Assembly (NCBI GenBank): GCA_023375785.1 | Contig: SZWC01000575.1 | Span: forward strand, 301,996 to 361,459 | Reading direction: 5' to 3' | Source of the DNA: Penium margaritaceum | Taxonomy: Eukaryota; Streptophyta; Zygnematophyceae; Desmidiales; Peniaceae | Length of the DNA stretch: 59,464 bases | Shown: one piece after another, positions 19,301-33,641 of the stretch | How the letters are laid out: the number at the start of each line of letters is the position of its first letter | Numbering within the stretch: the first letter of the stretch is position 1 | Translations under genes and position numbers: made by a program | The notes under the pieces: generated by a model | Databases searched by the model: none | Told to the model about the DNA's origin: nothing | Seen by the model: the letters and a program-made list of their open reading frames with translations, nothing else

Positions 19301-21828
19301 GAAATTCTCTGGTGAGTGACGTATGCCTAGTTTGGTTGTTTTGTGTGCATAGTAGCCACACCGTGCCACTACGTATTGAAGTTCTTTGTCCTTTCTAGCA
19401 GATACATAGGGTTCCCAAACCATTGTCTCTCCCTCTGACCATTTGTGACTCGTGTTATGAGTTGTCAATGTTGATCACACATAGTGGACTTCTTAGGTCA
19501 TAATCAGTGACATATGCATCCTTTGGTTGGTCACTGTGCACGCTAGCCACACCGTGACACTACTTGTTGAAAATATTTCTACTTGCTAGTTGATAACTAG
19601 TTTTCCAACCCATGGTTTCCCCCACTGACCATTTGTGACTCGTGTTAAGAGTTTTCAACGTTGACCACACACTGTGAAATCCGTTTTGTCATGGTTAGTG
19701 ACATATGCCTACTTTTGTTTGTCACTGTACATGGTTACCACGCCGTGTCACTACATGTTAAAGGTATTTGTGCTTTCTAGTTAATAGCTAGTGTTCCCAA
19801 ACCATTGTTACCCCCCTTTGACTATATGTGACTCGTGTTGTGAGCTGTCAACGTTTACCACATGAAGTGAAGTTTGTTGGTCATGGTCAGTGACAAATGC
19901 ATCCTTTGGTTGGTCACTGTGCATGGTAGCCACGCTGTGCGACTTCATGTTGAAGAAATTTGTACTTGCTACACGATAACTAGTATTCACAAACCATTGT
20001 CTTCCACTCTGAACACTTGTGACTCGTGTTATGAGCTATCGACGTTTACCTCACTTAGTGACATTATTTGGTCATGGTCAGTGACATATGCCTACTTTGG
20101 TTGGTCATCGTGCATGGTATCCACACCGTGCCAAAACATATTGAAGCTCCTTGTGCTCACTAGTTCATACTTGGTGTTCCGAACCCATTGTTTCCCCCTC
20201 TGACCATTTTTGACTCGTATTATGAGCTGTTAACATAGACCACACACGGTGTATTTCTTTGGTCAAAGGCAGTACATATGCCTACTTTAGTCGGTCATTG
20301 TGCATGGTAGCGACACCGTGCTACTACTCACTCAAGGTCGTTGTACTTGCTAGTTGAGAACTGATATTCCCATAGCCTTGTTTCCTCCCATGACCGTTTG
20401 TGACTCATGTTATAGTTGGTCAACGTTGAACACCCATATTGAAATTCTCTGGTCATGGTCAGTGACATATGCCTAGTTTGGTTGTTTGGTGTGCATATAA
20501 GCCACACTGTGCCACTACGTATCAAAGTTCTTTGTCCTTTCTAGTCGATATATAGGGTTTCCAAACCATTGTTTCTCCCTCTGACCATTTGTGACTTGTG
20601 TTATGAGTTGTCAATGTTGACCACACATAGTGGACTTCTTCGGTCATAGGTAGTGACATATGCATCCTCTGGTTGGTCACTGTGCACGATAGCCACACCG
20701 TGCCACTACTTGTTAAAAGCATTTCTACCTGCTAGTTGATAACTAGTGTTCCCAACTCATGGTTTCCCCCACTGACCATTTGTGACTTGTGTTATGAGTT
20801 TTCAACGTTGAACATATTGTGTGAAATCTGTTTGGTCATTTTTTGTGACATATGCCTACTTTTGCTTGTCACTGTACATGGTGACATTCTTTGGTCATGG
20901 TAAGTGACATATGCCTACTTTGGTTGTTCATCGTGCATGGTATCCACACCGTGCCACAACGTATTGAAGCTCCTTGTGCTTGCTATTTGATACTTGGTGT
21001 TCCCAAACCATTGTTTTCCCCTCTGACCATTTGTGACTCCTGTTATGAGTTGTCGACATTGACAAGACACAGCGGATTTCTTTCCTTAAAGGCAGTACAT
21101 ATGCCTACTTTGGTCGGTCATTTACATGAAAGCCACACGGTGCTACTACTGACTGAAGGTCGTTGTACTTGCTAGTTGAGAACTGATATTTTCAGACCAT
21201 TGCTTCCTCCCCTGACCGTTTGTGAATCGTGTTATGGTTGGTCAACGTTGACCACCCATATTGAAATTCTCTGGTTGTTTCATGTGCATGTTAGCCACAC
21301 CGTGCCACTACATATTGAAGTTATTTGTCCCTTCTAGTAGATACATAGGGTTCCCAAACCATTGTCTCTCCCTCTAACCATTTGTGACTCGTGTTATGAG
21401 TTGTCAACGTTGACCACACATAGTGGACTTCTTCGGTCATAGTCAGTGACATATGCATCCTTTGGTTGGTCAATGTGCACGCTAGCCACACCGTGCCACT
21501 ACTTGTTGAAAATCTTACTACTTGCTAGTTGAAAAGTAGTGTTCCCAACCCATGGTTTCCCCCCCTGACCGTTTCTGACTCGTGTTATGAGTTTTCAACG
21601 TTGACCACACACTGTGAAACCGGTTTGGTCATGGTTAGTGACATATGCCTACTTTGGTTTGTCACTGTACATGGTTACCACGTCGTGTCACTACATATTG
21701 AAGGTATTTGTGCTTTCTAGTTAATAGCTAGTGTTCCCAAACCATTGTTACCGCCCTTTGACTATCTGTGACTCGTGTTGTGAGTCGTAAATGTTGACCA
21801 CATGAAGTGAAGTTCTTTGTTCATGGTC

Positions 21829-22387
21829 AGTGACATATGCATTGGTTGATCACTGTGCATTGTAGCCACACTGTGCCACTACATATTGAAAGTATTTGTA
21901 CTTGGTAGTCGATAACTAGTATTCACAAACCATTCTCTTCCACCCTGACGATTTGTGACTCGTGTTATGAGTTGTCAACATTTACCACACTTAGTGACAT
22001 TATTTGGTCATGGTCAGTGACATATGCCTACTTTGGTTGGTCATCGTGCATGGTATCCACACCGTGCCACAACGTATTGAAGCTCCTTGTGCTTGCTATT
22101 TGATACNAGTGACATATGCATACTTTGGTTGGTCACTGTGCATTGTAGCCACACTGTGCAACTACATATTGAAGGTATTTGTACTTGGTAGTCGATAACT
22201 AGTATTCACAAACCATTCTCTTCCACCCTGACGATTTGTGACTCGTGTTATGAGTTGTCAACATTTACCACACTTAGTGACATTATTTGGTCATGGTCAG
22301 TGACATATGCCTACTTTGGTTGGTCATCGTGCATGGTATCCACACCGTGCCACAACGTATTGAAGCTCCTTGTGCTTGCTATTTGAT
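21829..22387. repeat. ~280-bp duplication around a single N
   Basis: Bases 21829-22106 and 22108-22387 are almost identical and share rare variants seen nowhere else nearby (cttggtagtcg; attctcttccaccctgacgattt). One N at 22107 separates them. As at 5033, this looks like an unmerged contig overlap. A few differences near the left end (a missing acttt, ccact against caact) may be low-quality contig-end bases. Confidence 0.7.
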
Positions 22388-25300
22388 TTGTGGTGTTCCC
22401 AAACCATTGTTTCCCCCTTCTGACCAGTTGTGAATCGTATTATGAGCTGTCAACGTTGACCACACACCGCAGATTGTTTTGCTCAAAGGCAGTACATGTG
22501 CCTACTTTGGTCAGTCATTGTGCATGGTAGCCACACCATGCTACTACTGAATGAAGGTCTCTGTACTTGCTAGTTGAGAACTGATAATCACAGACCATTG
22601 TTTCCTCCCCTGACCGTTTGTGACATGTTATTGTTGGTCAATGTTGACCACCCATATTGAAATTCTCTGGTCATCGTCAGTGACATATTCCTAGTTTGGT
22701 TGTTTGGTGTGCATATTAGCCACACCGTGCCACTACGTATTGAAGTTCTTTGTCGTCTCTAGTTGATACATAGGGTTACCAAACCATTGTCTCTCCCTCT
22801 GACCATTTGTGACTCGTGTTATGAGTTGTCAATGTTGACCACGCATAGTGGACTTCTTCGGCCATAGTCAGTGACACATGCAACCTCTGGTTGGTCACTG
22901 TGCACGCTAGCCACACCGTGCCACTACTTGTTGAAAATCTTTCTACTTGCTAGTTGATAACTAGTATTCCCAATCCATGGTTTCCCACACTGACCATTTG
23001 TGACTCGCGTTATGAGTTTTCAACGTTGACCACACATTGTAAATTCCGTTTTGTCATGGTTAGTGACATATGCCTACTCTTGTTTGTCACTGTACATGGT
23101 TCCCATGCTGTGTCATTACATATTAAAGGTATTTGTGCTTTCTAGTTCAAAACTAGTGTTCCCAAACCATTGTTATCCCCCTTTGACTATATATGACTCG
23201 TGTTGTGAGTTGTCAACGTTGACCACATGAAGTGAAGTTCATTGGTCATATTCAGTGACATATACATCCTTTGGATGGTCTCGTGCATGGTAGCCACACG
23301 CTGTGCCACTTCATATTGAAGGTATTTGTACTTGCTACTTGATCACTAGTATTCACAAACCATTGTCTTCCACTCTGAACATTTGTGACTCGTGTTATGA
23401 GCTGTCAACGTTTATCACACTTAGTGACATTGTTTGGTCATGGTCAGTGACATATGCCTACTTTGGTTGGTCATCGTGAATGGTATCCACACCGTGCCAA
23501 AACGTATTGAAACTCCTTGTGCTTGCTAGTTGATACTTGGTGTTCCCAAACCATTGTTTTTGCCCCTCTGACCATTTGTGACTCGTATTATGAGTTGTCA
23601 ACGTTGACCACACACGGTGTATTTCTTTGGTCAAAGGCAGTACATATGCGTACTTTGGTCGGTCATTGTGCATGGTAGCCACACCGTGCTACTACTGACT
23701 GAAGGTCGTTGTACTTGCTAGTTGAGAACTGATATTCCCATATCATTGTTTCCTCCCCTGACTGTTTGTGACTCCTGTTATGGTTGGTCAACGTTGACCA
23801 CCCATATTGAAATTCTTTCATCATGGTCAGTGACATATGCCTAGTTTGGTTGCTTGGTGTGCATATCAGCAACACGGTGCCACTGCGTATCGAAGTTCTT
23901 TGTCCTTTCTAGTCGATACATAGAGTTCCCAAACCATTGTCTCTCCCTCTGATCATTTGTGACTCGTGTTATGAGTTGTCAGTATTGACCATACATAGGG
24001 GACTTCTTCGGTCACAGTCAGTGACATATGCATCCTTTGGCTGGTCACTGTGCACGCTAGCCACACCGTGCCACTACTTGTTGAAAATCTTTCTACTTGC
24101 TAGTTGACAACTAGTGTTCCCAACCCATGGTTTCCCCTACTTACCATTTGTGACTCGTGTTATGCATTTTCAACGTTGACCACACATTGTGAAATCTGTT
24201 TGGTCATGGTTAGTGAAGTAAGCTCACTTTGGTTTGCCCCTGTACATGGTTACCACACCGTGTCACTGCGTATTGAAGGTCTTTGTGCTTTCTAGTTGAT
24301 AGCTAGTATTCCCAAATGGTTGTTAGCCCCTTTCAATATCCGTGACTCGTGTTGTGAGTTGTCAACATTGACCACATGAAGTGAAATTCTTTGATCATGG
24401 TCAGTGACATATGCATACTTTGGTTGGTCACAGTGCATTGTAGCCACACTATGCCACTACATATTGAAGGTATTTGTACTTTCTAGTGGATAACTAGTAT
24501 TCACAAACCATTGTCTTCCACTCTGACCATTTGTGACTCGTGTTATGAGTTGTCAATGTTTACCACACTTAGTGACATTATTTGGTCATGGTCAGTGACA
24601 TATGCCTACTTTGGTTGGTCATCGTGCATGGTATTTACACCGTGCCACAACTTATTGAAGGTCCTTGTGCTTGCTAGTTGATACCTGGTGTTCCCAAACC
24701 ATTGTCTCCCCCTCTGACCATTTGTGACTCCTATTATGAGTTGTCAACGCTGACCACACACAGCAGATTTCTTTGGTCAAAGGTAGTACATATGCCTACT
24801 TTGGTCGGTCATTGTGCATGGTAGCCACACCGTGCTTATAGTGATTGAATTTTGCTGTACTTGCTACTTGAGAACTGATATTCACAGACCATTGTTAGCC
24901 CCCTCCTAGTATCTGTGACTCGTGTTGTGAGTTGTAAATGTTGACCACATGAAGTGAAATTCTTTGTTCATGGTCAGTGTCATATGCATAGTTTGGTTGG
25001 TCACTGTGCATTGTAGCCACACTGTGCCACTACATATTGAAGGTATTTCTACTTGCTAATCGATAACTAGTATTCAAAAACCATTGTCTTCCACCTTGAC
25101 CATTTGTGACTCGTGTTATGAGCTGTCAAAGTTTATCACACTTAATGACATTGTTTGGTCATGGTGAGTGACATATGCCTACTTTGGTTGGTCATCGTGC
25201 AATGTATCCACACCGTGCCACAACTTATTGAAGGTCCTTGTGCTTGCTAGTTGATACGTGGTGTCCCCAAACCATTTTCTCCCCCTCTGACCATTTGTGA

Positions 25301-26798
25301 CTCCTTTTATGAGTTGTCAACGCTGACGACACACAGCGGATGTTTTTGGTCAAAGGCAGTACATATGCCTACTTTGGTCGGTCATTGTGCATGGTAGCCA
25401 CACCGTGCTACTACTGACTGAAGGTCGTTGCACTTGCTAGTTGAGAACTGATATTCCCATAGCATTGATTTCTCCCCTGACCATTTGTGACTCGTGTTAT
25501 GGTTGGTCAATGTTGACCACCCATATTGAAATTCTCTAGTCATGATCAGTCACATATGCCTAGTTTTGTTGTTTGGTGTGCATATTAGCCACACCGTGCC
25601 ACTACTTATTGAAGTTCTTTGTCCTTTCTATTCGATACATATGGTTCCCAAACCATTTTCTATCCCACAGACCATTTGTGACTCGTGTTATGAGTTGTCA
25701 ATGTTGACCACACATAGTGGACTTCTTCGGTCATAGTCAATGACATATGCATCCTTTGGTTGGTCACTGTGCACGCTAGCCACAACGTGCCACTACTTGT
25801 TGAAAACATTTCTACTTGCTAGTTGATAAATAGTGTTCCCAACCCATGGTTTCTCCCAATGACCATTTGTGACTCTTGTTATGAGCTTTCAACGTTAACC
25901 TCACACTGTGAAATCCGTTTGGTCATGGTCAGTGACATATGCCTACTTTGGTTTCTCACTGTACATGGTTACCACGTTGTGTCGTTACGTATTGAAGGTC
26001 TTTGTGCTTTCTTGTTGAAAGCTAGTGTTCCCAAACCATTGTTTGCTCCCTTTGAATACAGGTGACTCGTGTTGTGAGTTGTAAATGTTGACCACATGAA
26101 GTGAAGTTCTTTGTTCATGGTCAGTGACATATGCATACTTTGGTTGGTCACTGTGCACTGTAGCCACACTGTGCCACTACATATTGAAGGTATTTGTACT
26201 TGCTAGTCGATAACTAGTATTCACAAACCATTATCTTCCACCCTGACCATTTGTGACTCGTGTTATGAGTTGTCAAAGTTTACCACACTCAATGACAGCA
26301 TTTGGTCATGGTTAGTGACGTATGCCTACTTTGGTTGGTCATCGTTCATTGTATCCACAACGTGCCACAACGTATTGAAGCTCCTTCTGCTTCCTATTTG
26401 ATACTTGGTGTTCCAAGACCATTGTCTTCCCCTCTGACCATTTGTGACTCGTATTATGAGTTGTCAGCGTTGACCACAGACGGTGGATGTCTTTGGTCAA
26501 AGGCAGTACATATGCGTACTTTGGTCGGTCATTGTGCATGGTAGCCTCACCGTGCTACTACTGACTGAAGGTCAATGTACTTGCTAGGTTGTATCTAGTC
26601 TTCCAAGACCATTGTTTCCCCCTCTGACAATTTGTGACCCATGTTATGGGTTGTCAACATTGAGCACACATAGTAAAATTATTTGGTCATGGTAAGTGGC
26701 ACATGCCTAATCTGGTTGGTCATTGTGCATGGTAGCCACACTGTTCCACTACTTCTTGAAAGTCATTGTACTTGCTACTCAATAAATAGCATAAGGTT

Positions 26799-27252
26799 TC
26801 TCCCTTTTACACCAGGTCGGTTTTTGTTTATTTGTTATGCGTAGGTGCCTTCACTCGAGTACTCCGTCCCACCCCCCTAGAGGGATGTTTCGTGGACGAC
26901 CTGGAGGACAGATTTGCGACCGCATTATGACACCCCCCCTTCCCCCCCACGGCTTAGGCTCAAAGGTAGAGTTGAGATATCACAACACGCCCCCCCCCCC
27001 CCCCCCCTGGTCGTGAGCCTATTCTATATTGCGCGTACGAGGATTCAAACCCAGGACCTACCACTCCAGAATCTAACTCTATAAGCACTAAGCCAACTCA
27101 CATGGTGTTTATATGATGTCCAAATGACATTATAAGGGTTCCTATGGGTAAAGGCAATAAAATAAGGGGGTGTAAGATTAGAGGGTAGTTTTCAAAAGTA
27201 TGAATGATAACAAAGTCAGTTTAATCATAAAAAACTGGCGCAGATGGACTAG
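26799..27252 (-). mobile_element. tRNA-like cassette, copy 2 (right end deleted)
   Basis: Same cassette in the same monomer context. It holds an uninterrupted run of 18 Cs (26990-27007) and a tRNA-like segment at 27031-27105 with B box at 27051-27041 and A box TGGCTTAGTGC at 27095-27085. About 75 bp at its right end, including the right flanking repeat, is missing: cagatgga joins directly to ctagccgtaag. Confidence 0.65.
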
Positions 27253-30200
27253 CCGTAAGAAGGAAAGTTGACTACACACAGTGAAACTCTTTTCATGATA
27301 TCCAGTGACACAAGCATACTTTGGTTGGTCATTGTGCATGGTAGTCACACCGTACCACCACTTATCGAAGCTATTGTACTTGCTAGTCGACACCATGTAT
27401 TCCCAAACCATAGTTTCTTCCTCTGCACATTTTTGGCTTGTATTATGAGTTGTGAACGTTGACCACACACACTAAACTTCTTTGGTCATGAGCAGTGATG
27501 TATGCTTACTTGGGTAGGTCATTGTGCACAGTAGCCACACTGTGCCAATACATCCAATAAATCTTTGTACTTGCTAGAAGATACATAGTGTTTTTAAACC
27601 ATGTTTTTCCCCTCTATCCATTTGTGACTCATGTTATGGGTTCTGAACGTTGACCACCCATATTGAAACTCTTTGGTCATGGTTATGACATATGCCTAGT
27701 TTGGTTTGTCACTATACGTGGTTACCACGCCGTGTCACTACGTATTGAAGGTCTTTGTGCTTTCTAGTTGATAGCTAGTGTTCCCAAACCATTGTTATCC
27801 CCCATCAGACTATCAGGGAATCGTGTTGTGAGTTGTCAACGTTGACCAGATGAAGTGAAATTCGTTGGTCATGGTCAGTGACGTATGCATACTTTGGTTG
27901 ATCACTGTGCATGGTAGCCACGCTGTGCCACTACATATTGAAGGTATTTGTACTTGCTAGTCGATAACTAGTATTCACAAACCATTATCTTCCACCCTGA
28001 CAATTTGTAACTCGTGTTATGAGTTGTCAAAGTTTACCACACTTAGTGACATTATTTGGTCATGGTCAGTGACATATGCCTACTTTGGTTGGTCATCGTG
28101 CATCGTTTACACACCGTGCCAGAACTTATTGAAGGTCCTTGTGCTTGCTAGTTGATACGTGGTGTTCCCAAACCATTGTCTCCCCCTCTGACTATTTGTG
28201 ACTCCTATAATGAGTTGTCAATGCTCACCACACACAGCAGATTTCTTTTGTCAAAGGTAGTACATATGCCTACTTTGGTCGGTCATTGTGCATGGTTGCC
28301 ACACCGTGCTTCTACTGACTGAAGGTCGTTGTACTTGCTAGTTGAGAACTGATATTCCCGTAGAATTGTTTCCTCCCCTGACCGTTTGTGACTCGTGTTA
28401 TGGTTGGTCAACGTTGACCACCCATATTGAAATTCTCTGGTCATGGTCAGTGACATATGCCTAGATTGGTTGATTGGTATGCATATTAGCCACACCGTGC
28501 CACTACGTATTGAAGTTCTTTGTCCTTTCTAGTCAATACATATGGTTCCCGAACCATTGTCTCTCCCTCTGACCATTTGTGACTCGTGTTATGAGTTGTC
28601 AATGTTGACCATGCATAGTGGACTTCTTGGGTCATAGTTAGTCACTTGTGCATCCTTTGGTTGGTCACTGTGCACGCTAGCAACACTGTGCCACTACTTG
28701 TTGAAAATCATTCTAGATGCTAGTTGATAACTAGTGTTCCCAACCCATGGTTTTCCCCTGGGACCATTTGTGACTTGTATTATGAGTTTTCAACGTTGAC
28801 CACACAGTGTGAAATCCATTTGGTCATGTTCAGTGACATATGTCTACTTTGGTTTTTCATTGTACATGGTTACCAAGTCGTGTGACTACACATTAAAGGT
28901 ATTTGTGATTTCTAGGTAATAGCTAGTGTTCCCAAACCATTGTTACCCCTCTTTGACTATATGTGACTCGTGTTGTGAGTTGTCGACGTTGACCACATGA
29001 AGTGAAGTTCGTTGGTCATGGTAAGTGACATATGCATCCTTTGGTTGGTCACTCTGCATGGTAGCCACGCTGTGCCACTTCATATTGAAGGTATTTGTAA
29101 TTGCTACGCAATAACTAGTATTCACAACTTATTGTATTCCACTTTGAACATTTGTGACTCGTGTTATGAGCTGTCAAAGTTTACCACACTTAGTGACATT
29201 GTTTGGTCATGGTTAGTGACATATGCCTACTTTGGTTGGTCATCGTGCATAGTATCCACACCTTGCCAAAACGTATTGAAGCTCCTTGTGCTTGCTAGTT
29301 GATACTTGGTGTTCCCAAACCATTGTTTCCCCCTGTGACCATTTGTGACTCATGTTATGAGTTGTCAACGTTGACCACACACGGTGTATTTCTTTGCTCA
29401 AAGGCAGTACATATGCCTACTTTGATCGGTCATTGTAGATGACAGCCACACCGTGCTACAACTGACTGAAGGTCATTGTACTTGCTAGTTGAGAACAGAT
29501 ACTCCCATAGCATTGTTTCCTCCCCTGACTGTTTGTGACTCGTGTTATGGTTGGTCAACGTTGACAACCCATATTGAAATTCTCTGGTCATGGTTAGTGA
29601 CATATGCCTAGTTTGGTTGTTTGGTGTGCATATTAGCCACACCGTGCCACTACGTATCGAAGTTCATCGTCCTTTCTAGTCAATACATAGGGTTCCCAAA
29701 CCATTGTCTCATCCTCTGACCATTTGTGACTCGTGTTTTGAGTTGTCAATGTTGACCACACAAAGTGGACTTCTTCGGTCAAAGTCAGTGACATATGTAT
29801 CTGTTGGTTGGTCACTGTGCACAATAGCCACACTGTGCCACTTCTTGTTGAATATATTTCTACCTGCTAGTTGATAACTAGTGTTCCCAACCAATGGTTT
29901 CCCCCACTGACCATTTGTGACTCATGTTATGAGTTTTCAACGTTGACCACACTATGTGAAATCTGTTTGGTCATGGTTGTGACATATGCCTACTTTTGTT
30001 TGTCCCTGTACATGGTTACCACGCCATGTCACTACGTATTGAAGGTCTCTGTGCTTTCTTGTTGATAGCTAGTGTTCCCAAACCATTGTTTCCCCCTCTG
30101 AATATCTGTGAATCGTGTTGTGAGTTGTCAACGTTGACCACATGAAGTGAAATTCTTTGTTCATGGTCAGTGACATATGCATACTTTGGGTGGTCACTGT

Positions 30201-33128
30201 GCATTGTAGCCACATTGTGCCACTACATATTGAAGGTATCTGTACTTGCTAGTTGATAACTAGTATTCACAAACCATTATCTTCCACCCTGACTATTTGT
30301 GACTCGTGTTATGAGTTGTCAACGTTTACCACACATGGTGACATTCTTTGGTCATGGTCAGTGATATATGCATGCCTTGGTTGGTCATCGTACATGTTAT
30401 CCACACCGTGCCACGACAAATTGTAGCTCCTTGTGCTTGCTATTCCATACTTGGTGTTCCCAAACCATTGTTTCCCCCTCTAACCATTTGTGACTCGTGT
30501 TATGAATTCTCGACGTTGACCAGACACAGCAGATGTCTTTCACCAAAGGCAGTACATATCCCTTCTTTGGTCGGTCACTTACATGGTAGCCACACCGTGC
30601 TACTACTGACTGAAGTTGGTTGTACTTGCTAGTTGAGAACTGATATTCCCAAACCATTGTTTCCTCCCCTGACCGTTTGTGGCTCGTGTTATGGTTGGTC
30701 AACGTTGACCACCCATATTGAAATTCTCCGGTCATGGTCAGTGACATATGCCTAGTTTGGATGTTCGGTGTGCATATTAGCCACATCGTGCCAGTACGTA
30801 TTGAAGATATTTGTCCTTTCTAGTCCATGCATAGGGTTCCCAAATCATTGTCTCTCCCTCTGACCATTTGTGACTCGTGTTATGAGTTGTCAATTTTGAC
30901 CACACACAGTGGACTTCTTTGGTCACAGTCAGTGACGTATTCATCCTTTGGTTGGTCGCTGTGCACGCTAGCCACACCGTGCCACTACTTGTTGAAGTTC
31001 TTCATACTTGCTAGTTGATAACTAGTGTTCCCAATCCATGGTTTCCCCCTCTGACCATTTGTGACTCGTGTGATGAGTTTTCAATGTTGACGACACACTG
31101 TGAAATTCGTTTGGTCACGGTTAGTTACATATGCCTACTTTGGTTTGTCACTCTACATGGTTATCACACCATGTCACTACGTATTGAAGGTGTTTGTGCT
31201 TTCCAGTCAATTGCTAGTGTTCCCAAACCAATGTTACCCCCCTTTGACTATCTGTGTTGTGAGTTTTCAACGCTGACCTCATGCAATGAAATTCGTTAGT
31301 CATGGTTAGTCACATATGCATACTTTGGTTGGTCACTGGGCATGGTATCCACGCAGTGCCACAACATATTGAAGGTATTTCTACTTGCTACTCAATGACT
31401 AGTATTCACAAACCATTGTCGTCCACTCTGACCATTTGTGACTCGTGTTATGAGATGTCATGATTTAACACACTTAGTGATGTTGTTTGGTCATGGTCAG
31501 TGACATATGCCTACTTTGGTTGGTCATCGTGCATGGTATCCACACCGTGCCTCAACTTATTGAAGGTCCTTGTGCTTGCTAGTTGATACCTGGTGTGTTC
31601 AAACCATTGTCTCCCCCTTAAACCATTTGTGACTCCTGTTATGAGTTGTCAATGCTGACCACACATAGTAGGTTTTTTTGGCAAAAGGCAGTACACATGT
31701 CTGCTTTGGTCGGTCATTGTGCATGGTAGCGACACTGTGCTACTACTGACTGAAGGTCGTTGTACTTGCTAGTTAAGAACTGATATTCCCATAGCATTGT
31801 TTCCTCCCCTGACCATTTGTGACTCGTGTTCTGGTTTGTCAACGTTGACCACCCATATTGAAATTCTTTCATCATGGTCAGTGACATATGCCTAGTTTGG
31901 TTGTTTGGTGTGCATAGTAGCCACACCGTGCCACTACGTATTGAAGTTCTTTGTCCTTTCTAGCAGATACATAGGGTTCCCAAACCATTGTCTCTCCCTC
32001 TGATCATTTGTGACTCGTGTTATGAGTTGTCAATGTTGACCATACATAGTGGACTTCTTCGGTCATAGTCAGTGATGTGTGCATCCTTTGGTTGGTCACT
32101 GTGCACGCTAGCCACACCGTGCGACTACTTGTTGAAAATCTTTCTACCTGCTAGTTGATAACTAGTGATCGTAACCCATGGTTTCTCCCACTGACCATTT
32201 GTGACTCGTGTTATGCGTTTTCAAGGTTGACAACACACTCTGCAATCCGTTTGGTCATGGTTAGTGACGTATGCCTACTTTGGTTTGCCCCTGAATATGG
32301 TTACCACACCGTGTCACTGCGTATCAAAGGTCTTTGTGCTTTCTAGTTGATAGCTAGTGTTCCCAAATGGTTGTTAGCACCTTAGAATATCTGTGACTCG
32401 TGTTGTGAGTTCTCAACATTGACCACATGAAGTGAAATTATTTGGTCAAGGTCAGTGACATATGCATACTTTGGTTGGTCACTGTGCATTGTAGCCACAG
32501 TGTGCCACTACATATTGAAGGTATTTGTACTTTCTAGTCGATAACTAGTAATCACAATCATTTTCTTCCACTCTGACCATTTGTGACTCGTGTTATGAGT
32601 TGTCAAAGTTCACCACACTTAGTGACATTATTTGGTCATGGTCAGTGACATATGCCTACTTCGGTTGGTCATCGTGCATGGTGTCCACACTGTGCCACAA
32701 TGTATTGAAGCTCCTTGTTCTTGCTATTAGATAATTGGTGTTCCCAAACCATTGTTTTCCCCTCGGACCATTTGTGACTCGTATTATGAGTTGTCAGCGT
32801 TGACCACACACGGTGGATTTCTTTGGTCAAATGCAGTACATATGCCTACTTTGGTCGGTCATTGTGCATGGTAGCCACACCGTGCTACTACTGACTGAAG
32901 GTTGTTGTACTTGCAAGTTGGTATCTAGTATTCCCAAACCATTATTTCCCGCTCTGACAATTCGTAATCCATGTTATGGGTTGGCAAGATTGACCACACA
33001 TTGTAAAATCATTTGGCCATGGTAAGTGGCACATGCCTAATCTGGTTGGTCATTGTGCATGGTAGCCACGCTGTTCCACTACTTGTTGAAAGTCTTTGTA
33101 CTTGCTAGTCAATAAACAGCAAAAGGTT
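27253..33128. repeat. satellite block 3
   Basis: The block begins with H, I and J, then C, D-prime and E-prime, and continues in regular ~1,141-1,146-bp units (class A starts near 28549, 29690, 30836, 31977). The unit at about 30760-31200 belongs to the variant family with ccatgcataggg and gttcctaaccca-type junctions. It ends with E and G (from ~32925). Confidence 0.85.
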
Positions 33129-33641
33129 TCTCCCTTTGACACCAGGTCGGTTTTTGTTGATTTGTTACGCGTAGGTGCCTTAACTGGAATACTCCCTCCC
33201 ACCCCCCTAAAGGGATGTTCCGTGGACGACCTGGAGGAGAGATTTGCAACCGCATTATGAGACCCCCCCTACCCCCCCACGGCTGAGGCTCGAAGGTAGA
33301 GTTGAGGTATCACAACACGGCCGCCCCTCCCCCCCCCCAAGGTCACGAGCGTATTCTACATTGCGCGTGCGAGGATGCAAACCCAGGACCTACCGCTCCA
33401 GAATCTAACTCTATAAGCACTAAACCAACGCACATGGTGTTCATATTATGTCCAAATGACATTATAAGGGTTACTATGGGTAAAGGGCATAGAATAAGGG
33501 GGTGTAAGATTAGAGGGTAGTTTTCAAAAGTATGAATGACAACAAAGCTAGTTTCATCATAAACAGTTGACGCAGACGGAACTTCAAATTTTGCAAATTC
33601 GAGCTTGAATAACCTTTCAACCATTGCTCCCATTGACCAGC
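33129..33641 (-). mobile_element. tRNA-like cassette, copy 3
   Basis: The most complete gap-free copy, about 513 bp. It is flanked by ctccctttgacaccag (left) and ctcccattgaccag (right, 33628-33641). The tRNA-like segment is at 33362-33436, with a mutated B box (ggatgcaaacc on the plus strand, 33373-33383) and A box at 33427-33417. The C run is interrupted (gccgcccctcccccccccc), which probably explains why this copy assembled. Confidence 0.65.

Larger units (their letters stand above)
15828..26798. repeat. satellite block 2
   Basis: The block opens with the private monomers H (to ~15973), I (15974-16164) and J (16165-16356), then C, D-prime, E-prime and F-prime, followed by normal units. Irregularities are a B-to-D deletion junction at 20876, a shortened F at 21271, the N-flanked duplication at 21829-22387, and an E-to-C junction at 24891 that lacks F, A and B. 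It ends with E and the private monomer G (from ~26586). Confidence 0.85.
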
